Source of the DNA: Bacillota bacterium
GTDB taxonomy: Bacteria; Bacillota; Negativicutes; Sporomusales; Sporomusaceae
Direction: 5' to 3'
Assembly (NCBI GenBank): GCA_023388195.1
Contig: JAEWGR010000158.1
Location: 1-60,063 of the forward strand
DNA length: 60,063 bases
Position 1 is the stretch's first letter; every line of letters begins with the position of its first letter. Both the position numbers and the translations under genes were made by a program. Below the pieces are notes generated by a model. That model did not search any database. It was not told where the DNA came from and saw nothing but the letters and a program-made list of their open reading frames with translations. Positions 1 through 7,972 of the stretch are shown piece by piece.

Positions 1-1
1 C

Positions 2-46
2 AGCGGTATCGTTTGCTATATATTCTTTGGCATACTTGGTCTGTAA
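2..46 (+). CDS. Possible C-terminal end of an upstream gene (partial)
   Basis: The second reading frame is open from the window edge and ends in TAA at 44-46. It encodes only SGIVCYIFFGILGL, a hydrophobic tail that would suit a membrane protein. A terminator hairpin follows at once, which supports a gene ending here. Frame 1 is also open, to a TAA at 58-60, so the frame choice is uncertain. Function cannot be assigned from 14 residues. Confidence 0.3.
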   Translation, partial: SGIVCYIFFGILGL

Positions 47-57
47 CCAATATGAGA

Positions 58-92
58 TAATAGGCCGGGCTGATACCCGGTCTATTATTTTT
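58..92 (+). terminator. Rho-independent terminator of the upstream gene
   Basis: The left arm at 58-69 and right arm at 76-87 form a 12-bp stem with one G-T pair and a 6-nt loop (CTGATA), followed by a T run at 88-92. It lies 12 to 14 bases after the two possible upstream stop codons. Confidence 0.75.
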
Positions 93-398
93 AACCTGAT
101 TAGCTAAATCTGTCTGAACACAAGTAAGAACGCCTATACCCAAAGGGGCACAGGCGGCTTCTGCCAGCATCCTGAGGGTTCTTATATTCCGCCGGTTCCA
201 TGAAAAATATTGCTAATATATTATGATATTAATCTTCCTGAACGAAATATAGTAACAGTAAATCATCATTTTTGGATTCAGTATACAGGATTTTGACCCT
301 ACGTAAGCGAATAAAACAACCTAGGTTGTGTAACTATACATTTCCTTGGCTAAGAAGCAGTTAGTATGTAGAAATGGAATTATGGAGGATGCAGTTAA
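93..398. other. Intergenic region with repeat copy A and a palindrome
   Basis: No gene is visible. The stretch holds a copy of the window's intergenic repeat family (124-181), an AT-rich segment around 200-300, and a perfect 14-bp palindrome, ACAACCTAGGTTGT, at 316-329. The palindrome lies about 70 bases upstream of the next gene's TTG start and could be an operator. Confidence 0.5.
124..181 (+). repeat. Intergenic repeat, copy A (truncated)
   Basis: It starts with GTAAGAACGCCTATACCC and continues with CAGGCGGCTTCTGCC and a CCTGAGG end. It matches the copy at 25451-25528 almost base for base through the 5' half, but it lacks the terminal CTTGGC/GCCAAG hairpin seen in the other copies. Confidence 0.7.
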
Positions 399-941
399 TT
401 GGAGAAAATAGTAGTAGAATCGGAAGCCCGCAAAAAGAATGTTATTGTTATGGTAATCGCCGTTGCGGCTTTTGCCGCTCTTGTTATTTTTACACTTTAT
501 AAATGGTTGGCTCTTAATATATTTCAACCTTTAGAATTAATGGCCGGCGTACTGGTTTTATTTGTGCTTGTGGAGCGGATGTCGGCTAAATATACTTATG
601 AAATGGATAAAAAGGTCTTCCGGCTTATTAAACGCGGTTTGTTAGGAACTGTGATTCATGAGGTACCCTATGGCAGTATTTTTGGGGTTTACCGTTATAA
701 ACCTCAATTAATAGGCGTTCTTAAATTCCGGCGCACTTATCGCTTTAACTCCGCATTGGACGGGCGGGATGTATGGACATTAGCCTATACGGTGCAGGGG
801 AATAAGGGGAAATCACAGAACCGGCGTTTTTATTTTAAACCAAGCGGTAAACTGCTGGCTGCATTGCAGGCAAAATTGCCGGAAAAAGTTATGCCCGAAG
901 AACAAATTATCCGAGATGTATTAAGTAAAGAGCAGAATTAA
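399..941 (+). CDS. Hypothetical membrane protein with two N-terminal helices
   Basis: This is a 180-residue protein of unrecognised family. Two hydrophobic segments (roughly residues 15-34 and 40-58) are followed by a soluble, basic, beta-rich C-terminal part of about 120 residues. The hairpin-helix-plus-soluble layout resembles bacterial PH-like membrane proteins, but that is only a resemblance. The start is TTG at 399, chosen because TGGAGG lies at 383-388 with good spacing. The gene stands alone: a palindrome lies upstream and a strong terminator follows at 984-1032. Nothing ties it to the Rnf operon downstream. Confidence 0.75.
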   Translation: MEKIVVESEARKKNVIVMVIAVAAFAALVIFTLYKWLALNIFQPLELMAGVLVLFVLVERMSAKYTYEMDKKVFRLIKRGLLGTVIHEVPYGSIFGVYRYKPQLIGVLKFRRTYRFNSALDGRDVWTLAYTVQGNKGKSQNRRFYFKPSGKLLAALQAKLPEKVMPEEQIIRDVLSKEQN

Positions 942-983
942 ATATAAGAATTATAAACCTAATAATAATAAAATGCCTATAAG

Positions 984-1032
984 ATCTTTCCGGATAAACA
1001 TTACAATCTGTTTACCTGGAAAGATTTTTTTT
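984..1032 (+). terminator. Rho-independent terminator
   Basis: ATCTTTCCGGATAAAC (984-999) pairs with GTTTACCTGGAAAGAT (1010-1025) over 16 positions with a single A-C mismatch. Eight T residues end the structure. It separates the membrane protein gene at 399-941 from the Rnf promoter. Confidence 0.85.
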
Positions 1033-1057
1033 AACAAATGTGTAAGTTTAATATAAT

Positions 1058-1087
1058 TTGTACAAAATTTCACAAAAAAACTATAGT
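1058..1087 (+). promoter_or_regulatory. Likely Rex operator overlapping the rnf promoter
   Basis: TTGTACAAAATTTCACAA at 1058-1075 matches the Rex operator pattern TTGTGAA-W4-TTCACAA at 16 of 18 positions; only the G and A of the left half differ. It overlaps a possible -35 (TTGTAC, 1058-1063), which sits 18 bases from a possible -10 (TATAGT, 1082-1087). Rex is an NADH/NAD+ sensing repressor in Firmicutes. A site here would block transcription of the RseC/Rnf operon when NADH is low. The long leader up to 1323 is AT-rich and holds no other gene. Confidence 0.5.
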
Positions 1088-1323
1088 AATTTTTAAAAAA
1101 ATCTGGTATTGTAATTATTACAGTTAGAATTTTTGCAATATACGGACAGCTGGTTTTCAAAAAAGTGAAAAAAGTAATTTAATTCAAATTGAAGGTAATT
1201 TTCTATTTTGCGCGAATATATAATCCGTTTTCAACAAAAAATTCTTATTTAATATTTAGTACTCCATTCTTTCAAAATCGATGGCACATTTGCAGTACCA
1301 GTCCTCAAAGGGGGGGAATTAGT

Positions 1324-1743
1324 TTGGAAAAGGAGCAGGAAGGTATCGTTGTCGAAGTCTCGGAGGGAATGGCGAAAGTAAAGGCCAGCCGTCACAGTGA
1401 CTGTGAAAACTGCGGTAATTGCCCGGGCAATACGGCTATTGTGGTGGATGCCCTCAATCCGGTAGGCGCACAACGGGGCCAGCGGGTAGTTCTTGGCTTT
1501 AAGGAAAGCAATATGCTCAGAGCCGCTTTTGTTGTGTATATGCTGCCGCTTATTGCTGCCGCGGCCGGTGCCATTGCCGGTACGTATCTGGCCTTGTCCC
1601 AACAGGTGGCAGACCCACTGTGGTATCAGATAGATGGTGGATTTATAGCTTTTGGTTTGTCCATTATGTATGTCAGGTATTATGATCGCAATGCCAGAGC
1701 TAATGACAGGATGAAACCGGTAATTATCCGTATTTTGTCATAG
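1324..1743 (+). CDS. rseC: RseC/MucC-family membrane protein (SoxR-reducing system type)
   Basis: This 139-residue protein has the RseC layout: an N-terminal soluble part with a cysteine cluster (CENCGNCPG, about residues 25-33) that could bind an iron-sulfur cluster, then two membrane helices (about 65-85 and 95-115) and a short basic tail. RseC proteins accompany Rnf/Rsx complexes and are linked to reduction of SoxR in E. coli. Here it precedes rnfC by 49 bases and is very likely in the same operon. The start is taken as TTG at 1324, after a purine-rich AAAGGGGGGGA Shine-Dalgarno. The longer reading from 1189 adds 45 residues without a ribosome-binding site. Confidence 0.8.
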   Translation: MEKEQEGIVVEVSEGMAKVKASRHSDCENCGNCPGNTAIVVDALNPVGAQRGQRVVLGFKESNMLRAAFVVYMLPLIAAAAGAIAGTYLALSQQVADPLWYQIDGGFIAFGLSIMYVRYYDRNARANDRMKPVIIRILS

Positions 1744-1792
1744 GTAAGGTTATCATAGCGATTACACTGCACTAAGCAAAAGGAGTGAAAAT

Positions 1793-3115
1793 ATGGCAAA
1801 AAGCTTTCGCGGGGGAGTACATCCCAATGACCGCAAAAGGTATACGGCTGCCAAGCAGATAGAAGTTGCGCCGTTACCACAGAAAGTCATCATTCCTACC
1901 AGGCAGCATCTGGGCGCACCTTGCGCACCAGTAGTCAAGGTGGGCGAGTTAGTTAAGAAAGGACAGGTAGTTGCTGAGGCTCAAGCCTTTGTCGCCAGTC
2001 CGATTCATGCCTCAACTTCAGGTAAAGTAGTGGAGATTGCCGAATATCCTCATCCGGTTTTTGGCACTTGCCAGGCAGTTGTCATTGAAAGTGACGGTCA
2101 GGATGAGTGGATTGCGGGCTTACCGCTAAACCGCGACTGGCAGGCACTTGATACTAAGGAACTTAAAGAAATTGTCCGGTTAGCCGGTATTGTGGGCATG
2201 GGCGGGGCTACTTTCCCAACCCATGTAAAAATGTCGCCGCCGGCAGAGAAACCGATTGATTCCTTTATTTTAAACGGGGCAGAATGCGAGCCGTACCTGA
2301 CTGCCGACCATCGAGTTATGCTCGAACAAACCGACCGTATTATTACCGGTATGAAGATTGCCATGAAGATTCTTGGCGTAAATAAAGGGTATATCGGCAT
2401 TGAGGAAAACAAGCCTGATGCTATTGAAACTATGCGTAAAGCCTGTACTGGCTCCGGCATTGAAGTCGTAGCGCTTAAAACCAAATACCCGCAAGGCGCT
2501 GAGAAAACCCTGATTAAAGTAATTCTTGACAGGGAGGTTCCCTCTGGCGGACTGCCGATGGACGTCGGTGCTGTTGTTCAAAATGTGGGCACTCTGGTGG
2601 CGATCGCCGATGCTGCTGAAAAGGGATTACCCCTCATTGAGCGGGTAGCTACCGTTACCGGCGGAGCCATTGCCGAGCCTAAAAACATCTTGTTGAGAAT
2701 CGGTGCAACCTTTGCTCAGGCCGTCGCCATGTGTGGTGGTTTTAAGGATCAGCCGGTCAAGGTAATTATGGGCGGACCGATGATGGGAATGGCGCAGCGG
2801 ACCCTGGATGTGCCTGTGATTAAAGGCACATCGGGAATTTTGGCACTTAATGCTGCTGATGTCAATATTGGCCCCGAACAACCCTGTATCCGCTGTGGCC
2901 GCTGTGTAGATGCCTGTCCGATGGGACTTGTGCCAAGTATGCTGAGTATTCTCGGTGAGCGCGGTGTGTATGCCAAGGCTAAGGAAGAATATGACCTGCT
3001 TGACTGTGTCGAGTGTGGTTCCTGCGTATATGTCTGTCCGGCAAAACGTAACATTGTCCATTATGTTAAATTAGCCAAAGCACAAAATGCAGCAGCGGCT
3101 GCACAAAAGAAATAG
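1793..3115 (+). CDS. rnfC: Electron transport complex subunit RnfC
   Basis: RnfC is the peripheral NADH/FMN and Fe-S subunit of the Rnf complex, which couples ferredoxin oxidation and NAD+ reduction to ion export across the cytoplasmic membrane. The 440 residues show a biotinyl-like N-terminal barrel, a glycine-rich NADH/FMN region (GIVGMGGATFPTHVK near residue 130) and two [4Fe-4S] motifs, CIRCGRCVDACP near 364-375 and CVECGSCVYVCP near 403-414. An AAAGGAGTG site at 1779-1787 fixes the ATG. It is the first rnf gene, and rnfD follows 12 bases after its stop. The size is normal for clostridial RnfC. Confidence 0.97.
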   Translation: MAKSFRGGVHPNDRKRYTAAKQIEVAPLPQKVIIPTRQHLGAPCAPVVKVGELVKKGQVVAEAQAFVASPIHASTSGKVVEIAEYPHPVFGTCQAVVIESDGQDEWIAGLPLNRDWQALDTKELKEIVRLAGIVGMGGATFPTHVKMSPPAEKPIDSFILNGAECEPYLTADHRVMLEQTDRIITGMKIAMKILGVNKGYIGIEENKPDAIETMRKACTGSGIEVVALKTKYPQGAEKTLIKVILDREVPSGGLPMDVGAVVQNVGTLVAIADAAEKGLPLIERVATVTGGAIAEPKNILLRIGATFAQAVAMCGGFKDQPVKVIMGGPMMGMAQRTLDVPVIKGTSGILALNAADVNIGPEQPCIRCGRCVDACPMGLVPSMLSILGERGVYAKAKEEYDLLDCVECGSCVYVCPAKRNIVHYVKLAKAQNAAAAAQKK

Positions 3116-3127
3116 GAGGTGGGCGGC

Positions 3128-4102
3128 ATGAGCGCAGAAGTAAAACTTGACGTAGGGACGCTGACAGTTTCGGCATCACCGCACATCAGGTGCGATGAAT
3201 CAATTGCTAAAATTATGTGGACCGTTAATCTGGCATTAGCACCGGCTGCTCTTTTTTCAGTATACCGTTTTGGTATGCCGGCGTTAACGACAATGATACT
3301 GTGTATTGTTTTTGCCATGGTAACTGAATATCTTATTCAAAAATGGCAGAACAAACCGGTTACTGTCAGCGATGGCAGTGCTTTTCTGACAGGCCTGCTG
3401 CTGGCGATGAACATTCCGGCCACCTTACCCTGGTATATGCCGGTATTTGGTACTGTGGCTGCTATTGGTATAGCCAAACACACCATGGGGGGCCTTGGCT
3501 ACAACATCTTCAATCCGGCACTTGTCGGCCGGGCGATTTTGCTGGCCTCATGGCCGGTAGCTATGACTACCTGGCCGGAAATGTCCAGCAAGCTGGATGG
3601 GGTTACTTCGGCAACTCCGCTTGGCATCTTAAAATTGCAAGGCTATGAAAAGCTTGTTGCCATTTTTGGCGACAAGATGGAAATGTATAAAGCCCTCTTT
3701 TTGGGTTCCCGCAGCGGCAGCATGGGGGAGACCTCAGCCCTGCTTTTAATTCTGGGTGGTCTGTTTCTTATTTACCGCGGCTATATCAAATGGCAGATTC
3801 CTGTATTTATGATTGGCACGGTTGGGATTTTAACTGCGGTATTTGGTCAGGACCCAATCCTGCACATGATGTCAGGCGGACTTATCCTGGGTGCATTTTA
3901 TATGGCTACCGACATGGTAACGATTCCGATTACGGTTAAAGGTCAAATCATTTTTGCTGTCGGCGCCGGCTGTCTTACCGTACTAATTCGTTTATTGGGT
4001 GGTTATCCTGAAGGGGTTTGCTATGCCATTTTGCTTATGAACTGCGTAACGCCGCTGATTGACCTTTTGGTTAAGCCTGCAAAATTTGGGGCAAGGAGGT
4101 AA
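3128..4102 (+). CDS. rnfD: Electron transport complex subunit RnfD
   Basis: RnfD is an integral membrane subunit that carries covalently bound FMN. The 324-residue protein has about eight hydrophobic helices and the flavinylation-type motif DGVTSATPLG near residue 160, in which the threonine of SATP is the expected FMN attachment site. AGGAGGTG at 3114-3121 is spaced correctly for the ATG at 3128. The GTG at 3119 lies inside that Shine-Dalgarno and is unlikely to be used. It lies between rnfC and rnfG with only a few bases on each side. Confidence 0.96.
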   Translation: MSAEVKLDVGTLTVSASPHIRCDESIAKIMWTVNLALAPAALFSVYRFGMPALTTMILCIVFAMVTEYLIQKWQNKPVTVSDGSAFLTGLLLAMNIPATLPWYMPVFGTVAAIGIAKHTMGGLGYNIFNPALVGRAILLASWPVAMTTWPEMSSKLDGVTSATPLGILKLQGYEKLVAIFGDKMEMYKALFLGSRSGSMGETSALLLILGGLFLIYRGYIKWQIPVFMIGTVGILTAVFGQDPILHMMSGGLILGAFYMATDMVTIPITVKGQIIFAVGAGCLTVLIRLLGGYPEGVCYAILLMNCVTPLIDLLVKPAKFGARR

Positions 4103-4107
4103 TACCA

Positions 4108-4683
4108 ATGTCACATGATGCACACGGACATGACGATAACAACAATGGCATCTTTAAGATTACGTTAAGTCTGGCTTTGACCTGCTTTATTTCCGGGGTC
4201 ATAATTGCCGGCGCCTATGCGATTACCGAACCGGTTGCAGAGCAGCAGCGCGTCAAAGCCAAAAACGATGCGATGAAAGAACTTGTGAAGGATGCCGAGT
4301 CGTTTAAGGCGGTGGATGGAAAAGACGGCTGGTTTCAAGCGATTAAGGGCGGTAAGGTCATTGCTTATGTCGTACCGGCCAGTGGCAAGGGTTATGCCGG
4401 TAAGATTGAGATGCTCGCCGGTGTGACGACTGAGGGCAAGGCTATTGATTTTAAGGTCCTGAAACATGCAGAGACGCCTGGTCTGGGTGATAAAATGGTC
4501 GGAGATAAATTCCGGAAGCAGTTTGCCAATAAAGATCCCAAGGACATGGAGGTTGTCAAGGTTCCCACTGATAAAAATATTCAGGCGCTGACGGGCGCAA
4601 CGATTACCACCCGGGCCGTAACGACAGGCATGCGGGACGCTGTGGAAGCCGTTGCCGCATATGTGGCCAGCCAGAAGAAGTGA
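4108..4683 (+). CDS. rnfG: Electron transport complex subunit RnfG
   Basis: RnfG is the second covalent flavoprotein of Rnf. It is anchored by one N-terminal helix (about residues 15-38) with its FMN domain outside the membrane. The FMN-binding motif LTGATITTRAV lies near residues 158-168, and the second threonine of TGAT is the canonical attachment site. The N-terminus is histidine- and aspartate-rich (SHDAHGHDD), which is a local oddity. GCAAGGAGGT precedes the ATG. The length (191 residues) is typical for the family. Confidence 0.96.
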   Translation: MSHDAHGHDDNNNGIFKITLSLALTCFISGVIIAGAYAITEPVAEQQRVKAKNDAMKELVKDAESFKAVDGKDGWFQAIKGGKVIAYVVPASGKGYAGKIEMLAGVTTEGKAIDFKVLKHAETPGLGDKMVGDKFRKQFANKDPKDMEVVKVPTDKNIQALTGATITTRAVTTGMRDAVEAVAAYVASQKK

Positions 4684-4694
4684 GGTGTGAGAAT

Positions 4695-5363
4695 ATGAAC
4701 TATTGGGAAATATTTAAAAAGGGTATTTTTGAAATGAACCCCATATTCCGCCTTGCATTAAGCCTTTGCCCGGCCCTGGCGGTTACCTCAACCGTATTTA
4801 ATGCATTAGGCATGGGACTTTGCGTTATGGCGGTTATTACGGCCAACAATATTGTTGTATCGATTGTCAAAAATTATATTAACCCCAAGGTCCGGGTTCC
4901 TATGTTTATTACTATTATTGCTACCATAGTTACATTAACAATTTTGGTTCTCGAAGCCTATGCCCCGGCCGTTTACAAAGAATTAGGCCTTTACCTCGAA
5001 CTGGTGGTGGTATTTGCCATCATTTTAGCCCGGGCTGAGGTTTTTGCCATGAAAAATGGTGTAATACCATCAGCTATTGACGGGTTGGGCATGGGAGCAG
5101 GGTTTGCTCTGGCTATGCTGTTCATCGGTGCCTTCCGCGAGTTATTTGGTACAGGTACAATCTTGGGTGGTACTTCTATGGCCATGCAGGTATTCCCCCA
5201 GACTTATGACGGCCCGATGATTATAATTCTTGCGCCGGGTGCGTTTCTGGTAATTGGGCTGATGATTGGGTTATTCAATGTTATCGGCGAATATCAGGAT
5301 AAGCAGGCGGCGGCCAGGGCCAAGGCGGCGCAGCTTACCGGGCAAAGGAGTGAAGCTGTATAA
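4695..5363 (+). CDS. rnfE: Electron transport complex subunit RnfE
   Basis: RnfE is one of the two homologous six-helix membrane subunits (RnfA/RnfE, related to NqrD/NqrE) that hold a membrane-embedded Fe-S centre and form the ion-translocating core. The 222-residue product is almost entirely hydrophobic. I choose the ATG at 4695 after GAGGTGTGA; the GTG at 4680 overlaps the rnfG stop and has no Shine-Dalgarno of its own. Its stop codon shares one base with the rnfA start (TAATG), which implies translational coupling. Confidence 0.95.
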   Translation: MNYWEIFKKGIFEMNPIFRLALSLCPALAVTSTVFNALGMGLCVMAVITANNIVVSIVKNYINPKVRVPMFITIIATIVTLTILVLEAYAPAVYKELGLYLELVVVFAIILARAEVFAMKNGVIPSAIDGLGMGAGFALAMLFIGAFRELFGTGTILGGTSMAMQVFPQTYDGPMIIILAPGAFLVIGLMIGLFNVIGEYQDKQAAARAKAAQLTGQRSEAV

Positions 5364-5941
5364 TGGAGTATTTTACCCTGTTTATGGGCGCGGCCATTGT
5401 TAACAACTTCGTACTGACGCGCTTTTTAGGATTATGTATTTTCTTTGGTGTATCTAAGAGTTTGAGTGCCTCTGTTGGTATGGGGATGGCCGTTGCCTCC
5501 ATTTTGACCGTGTCATCAGCTCTGGCCTGGCTGGTCTATCAGTTTGTGCTTGTTCCTTATGATCTGGTGTTTATGAAAATTGTCGTGATCGTTGTACTCA
5601 TGGCTTGCTGTGTACAGTTTTTGGAGATTGCTATTAAGAAATATGCACCGGCACTGTATGAAATGTGGGGCATCTATCTAGTATTAATTGCCACTAACTG
5701 TGTTATTTTAGGTGTGCCGCTTATTAATGCCACGGAAAACTACGGGTTTATTAAAAGTGTTGTCAACGCCTTTGGTTCAGGAGTTGGGTTTGCTCTTGCG
5801 CTGATTCTTATGGCCAGCCTGCGGGAAAAGCTGCAATTTGCCGATGTTCCCAAAACTCTGCAAGGCCTCGGGATTGCTTTTGTGCTGGCAGGTATGCTGG
5901 CCTTATCATTCCTGGGTTTTTCAGGTATGATTCCGCTATAG
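5363..5941 (+). CDS. rnfA: Electron transport complex subunit RnfA
   Basis: RnfA is the partner of RnfE in the membrane core. The 192 residues contain about six transmembrane helices. They keep the family's N-terminal pattern (AAIVNNFVLTRFLGLCIFFG), including the cysteine expected to ligate the intramembrane cluster, and a second cysteine region near residue 112 (ATNCVILG). The gene starts within the last base of the rnfE stop. rnfB follows after 25 bases. Confidence 0.95.
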   Translation: MEYFTLFMGAAIVNNFVLTRFLGLCIFFGVSKSLSASVGMGMAVASILTVSSALAWLVYQFVLVPYDLVFMKIVVIVVLMACCVQFLEIAIKKYAPALYEMWGIYLVLIATNCVILGVPLINATENYGFIKSVVNAFGSGVGFALALILMASLREKLQFADVPKTLQGLGIAFVLAGMLALSFLGFSGMIPL

Positions 5942-5966
5942 GTGAATAGAAAGGGCGTGAGAAAAA

Positions 5967-6821
5967 ATGCATGGAGTTGTTCAACATTCGCTGATAATAC
6001 TGGCGGTCTTGACCAGTCTGGGCGTAATATTCGGACTTGTTCTGGCTTATGCCAATAAGAAAATGGCTATCGAGGTTAACCCCCTGATTCACATTGTTGA
6101 AGATGTGCTGCCTAAAGGTCAATGCGGGGCGTGCGGCTATGCCGGTTGCATGGCTTATGCAGAAGCTGTGGTAACTAACCCCGATGTACCGCCTAATCTG
6201 TGCACCCCGGGCAAGGATCCTGTTGCCAAACTGGTCGGCGATCTGACCGGAAAAACGGCAGCTGCTGTCGAGCCGCGAATTGCTCAGGTAAAATGTGCCG
6301 GGACACATGAGCGGGCTGTTAAAGCCAGTGAATATCATGGCGTACAGGACTGCGTTGCTGCGAATTTGTTATTTGGCGGTCCCAAGAGCTGTAAATATGG
6401 CTGTTTGGGCTTGGGCACCTGTGTCAGGGCCTGCCCCTTTGGCGCGATGACAATGAGTGCGGACGGTTTGCCGGTTATTGATCCTGATAAATGCACCGGT
6501 TGTGCCAAGTGTGAAACAGTATGCCCGAAAAAAGTAATTGGCATGATGCCAATTGGTGCCCATGTGCGGGTTAACTGCAATTCCCACGATAAGGGCGCTG
6601 TGGCCAAGAAGGCTTGTACGGCCGCGTGTATTGGCTGTACCCTGTGTCTGAAACAGTGTCCCCATGGGGCAATAAAAATGGATAACAATGTTGCTGTGGT
6701 TGATGCTAAAGTATGCATGGAAAAATGCGACAATCCGGCTTGCTTGGAAAAATGCCCGACAAAAGCCATCAAACAGGCTGTGCTTGGCGTAGTTCCAGGC
6801 AGTGAGGAAACTGTAGCATAA
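5967..6821 (+). CDS. rnfB: Electron transport complex subunit RnfB (ferredoxin-type)
   Basis: RnfB is the membrane-anchored iron-sulfur subunit that accepts electrons from reduced ferredoxin. One N-terminal helix (residues 5-28) is followed by the Fe-S motif CGACGYAGC near residue 53 and by a run of ferredoxin-like motifs (CLGLGTCVRACP, CTGCAKCETVCP, CIGCTLCLKQCP, CDNPACLEKCP). The 284-residue length and the extra cysteine clusters are typical of clostridial and acetogen RnfB. It is the last gene of the operon and is followed by a 12-bp-stem terminator. Confidence 0.96.
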   Translation: MHGVVQHSLIILAVLTSLGVIFGLVLAYANKKMAIEVNPLIHIVEDVLPKGQCGACGYAGCMAYAEAVVTNPDVPPNLCTPGKDPVAKLVGDLTGKTAAAVEPRIAQVKCAGTHERAVKASEYHGVQDCVAANLLFGGPKSCKYGCLGLGTCVRACPFGAMTMSADGLPVIDPDKCTGCAKCETVCPKKVIGMMPIGAHVRVNCNSHDKGAVAKKACTAACIGCTLCLKQCPHGAIKMDNNVAVVDAKVCMEKCDNPACLEKCPTKAIKQAVLGVVPGSEETVA

Positions 6822-6840
6822 GTTAAAACGAGAGTTTGTA

Positions 6841-6876
6841 AGCGAGGAGGGGCAACCCCTCCTCGCTGTGTTTTTT
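6841..6876 (+). terminator. Strong rho-independent terminator of the rnf operon
   Basis: A perfect 12-bp stem (AGCGAGGAGGGG at 6841-6852 with CCCCTCCTCGCT at 6856-6867) closes a 3-nt CAA loop and is followed by GTGTTTTTT. Confidence 0.92.
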
Positions 6877-6905
6877 CACGTTGGTTAAACTGGGTATTGT
6901 TTGCA

Positions 6906-6934
6906 TTAGACAGTGTTTTAATGTAAAATATAAT
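6906..6934 (+). promoter_or_regulatory. Sigma-A type promoter for the NusG-II/Gx genes
   Basis: TTAGAC (6906-6911) and a perfect TATAAT (6929-6934) are exactly 17 bases apart. They lie 26 bases upstream of the next ATG and just after the rnf terminator. Confidence 0.7.
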
Positions 6935-6959
6935 AGAATATAGGCAGGGTGGCAAATTA

Positions 6960-7340
6960 ATGTTGACAAAAGGTGACAAATGGCTGGTTATGGTGTTATT
7001 GGGCATTGCCCTTGCCGGCGTTAGCTTAAATATGTACTACATAGCAGCAAATAGACAGGGGCAGACGGTAGTTATTACCGTCAACGGCCAAACGGTGAAG
7101 ACGTTTCCTTTGCGTCAGGGGTATATCGGTGAATTTCGCCTTGGTGACGATCACGGCTATAATATTATTGAATATAATAACGGTCGTGTACGGATCAGGG
7201 AGGCAGATTGCCCTGATCAAATCTGTGTCAATTCAGGCTGGATAAGCATGTCACCTCAACAAATTGTCTGTTTGCCCTACCGGGTTGTCGTCAAGGTAGT
7301 ATCAGACGTTCCTGCTGATGTCGATGATATTGTGAGGTAG
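6960..7340 (+). CDS. NusG domain II-containing protein
   Basis: This 126-residue protein has one N-terminal membrane helix (about residues 9-29) and an extracytoplasmic beta-rich domain of the NusG-II type (formerly DUF1312), including the characteristic CPDQICVNSGWIS segment near residue 84. The biochemical role of this family is not established. In many Firmicutes it lies directly before a Gx-family membrane protein, as here, where the next ATG begins one base after its stop. A good promoter lies just upstream. Confidence 0.88.
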   Translation: MLTKGDKWLVMVLLGIALAGVSLNMYYIAANRQGQTVVITVNGQTVKTFPLRQGYIGEFRLGDDHGYNIIEYNNGRVRIREADCPDQICVNSGWISMSPQQIVCLPYRVVVKVVSDVPADVDDIVR

Positions 7341-7341
7341 C

Positions 7342-7884
7342 ATGAGTAGAACAAAACGACTGGTATTGCTGGCGCTTTTGGTCGCTATGGCAGCAACTTT
7401 ACATGTTTTAGAAGGCTGGTTGCCTGTACCGATGCCTGTACCTGGTGCGAAATTAGGTTTGGCAAATACAATCTCCCTGCTGGCACTTGTTATTTTTGGC
7501 TGGCAGGAAGCTGTCTATATTGCTATAATCCGGGTTTTGCTTGGTTCCTTATTGGGCGGGGTGCTGTTTGGTCCGGCCTTTATCATGAGTATGGGCGGGG
7601 CGCTCATCAGTATTATCATAATGATGCATATCCATAATAACTATAGCGGCGTTTTTTCCCTGGTTGGTGTTAGTGTGGCCGGGGCAGTCGCTCATAATTT
7701 GGCTCAGGTGACAATTGCCGCAATCATTGTGTATAGTCCCGGGCTGTTGTGGTATGCACCCTACTTATTGCTGTTTGCTGTACCTACAGGTCTGTTTACC
7801 GGCCTGGCAGTCAATTATCTTTTTGCTAAAGCCCCGACAAGTTACTGGTTTCAAATTAAAAATAATGATTTACAAAATAAATAA
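7342..7884 (+). CDS. Gx transporter family / heptaprenyl diphosphate synthase component I-like protein
   Basis: This 180-residue integral membrane protein has about five or six hydrophobic segments. It shows the family's N-terminal features: a first helix ending at HVLEGWLPVP, then GAKLGLANTISLLAL. Proteins of this family have been named heptaprenyl diphosphate synthase component I, but the sequence looks like an ECF-type or small transporter, so the enzyme name should be treated with caution. It is coupled to the NusG-II gene upstream, separated by a single base. Confidence 0.82.
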   Translation: MSRTKRLVLLALLVAMAATLHVLEGWLPVPMPVPGAKLGLANTISLLALVIFGWQEAVYIAIIRVLLGSLLGGVLFGPAFIMSMGGALISIIIMMHIHNNYSGVFSLVGVSVAGAVAHNLAQVTIAAIIVYSPGLLWYAPYLLLFAVPTGLFTGLAVNYLFAKAPTSYWFQIKNNDLQNK

Positions 7885-7928
7885 GATTTTGTTTATCAAG
7901 AAGGTTATTTGCTTGTAATTAAATGCTA

Positions 7929-7959
7929 GGGATGCACTGGGCTGAGTTTTCAGCATCCC
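7929..7959 (+). promoter_or_regulatory. Inverted repeat directly upstream of a Shine-Dalgarno
   Basis: GGGATGC (7929-7935) can pair with GCATCCC (7953-7959). A competing inner hairpin, GCTGA (7941-7945) with TCAGC (7950-7954), shares bases with the outer right arm. The Shine-Dalgarno GGGGAGG of the DUF4321 gene starts at the next bases, so the structure could tune its translation. Confidence 0.45.
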
Positions 7960-7972
7960 GGGGAGGTTTAGG

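Noticed and set aside
951..1160. Reverse-strand ORF of 69 codons over the rnf leader
   Set aside because: It lies on the terminator hairpin, the AT-rich leader and the Rex site. There is no ribosome-binding site and the composition is that of AT-rich non-coding DNA.
1189..1323. N-terminal extension of the RseC-like protein
   Set aside because: The 45 extra residues come from AT-rich leader sequence without a Shine-Dalgarno. RseC homologues start at the cysteine-rich domain, and a strong purine run precedes the TTG at 1324.
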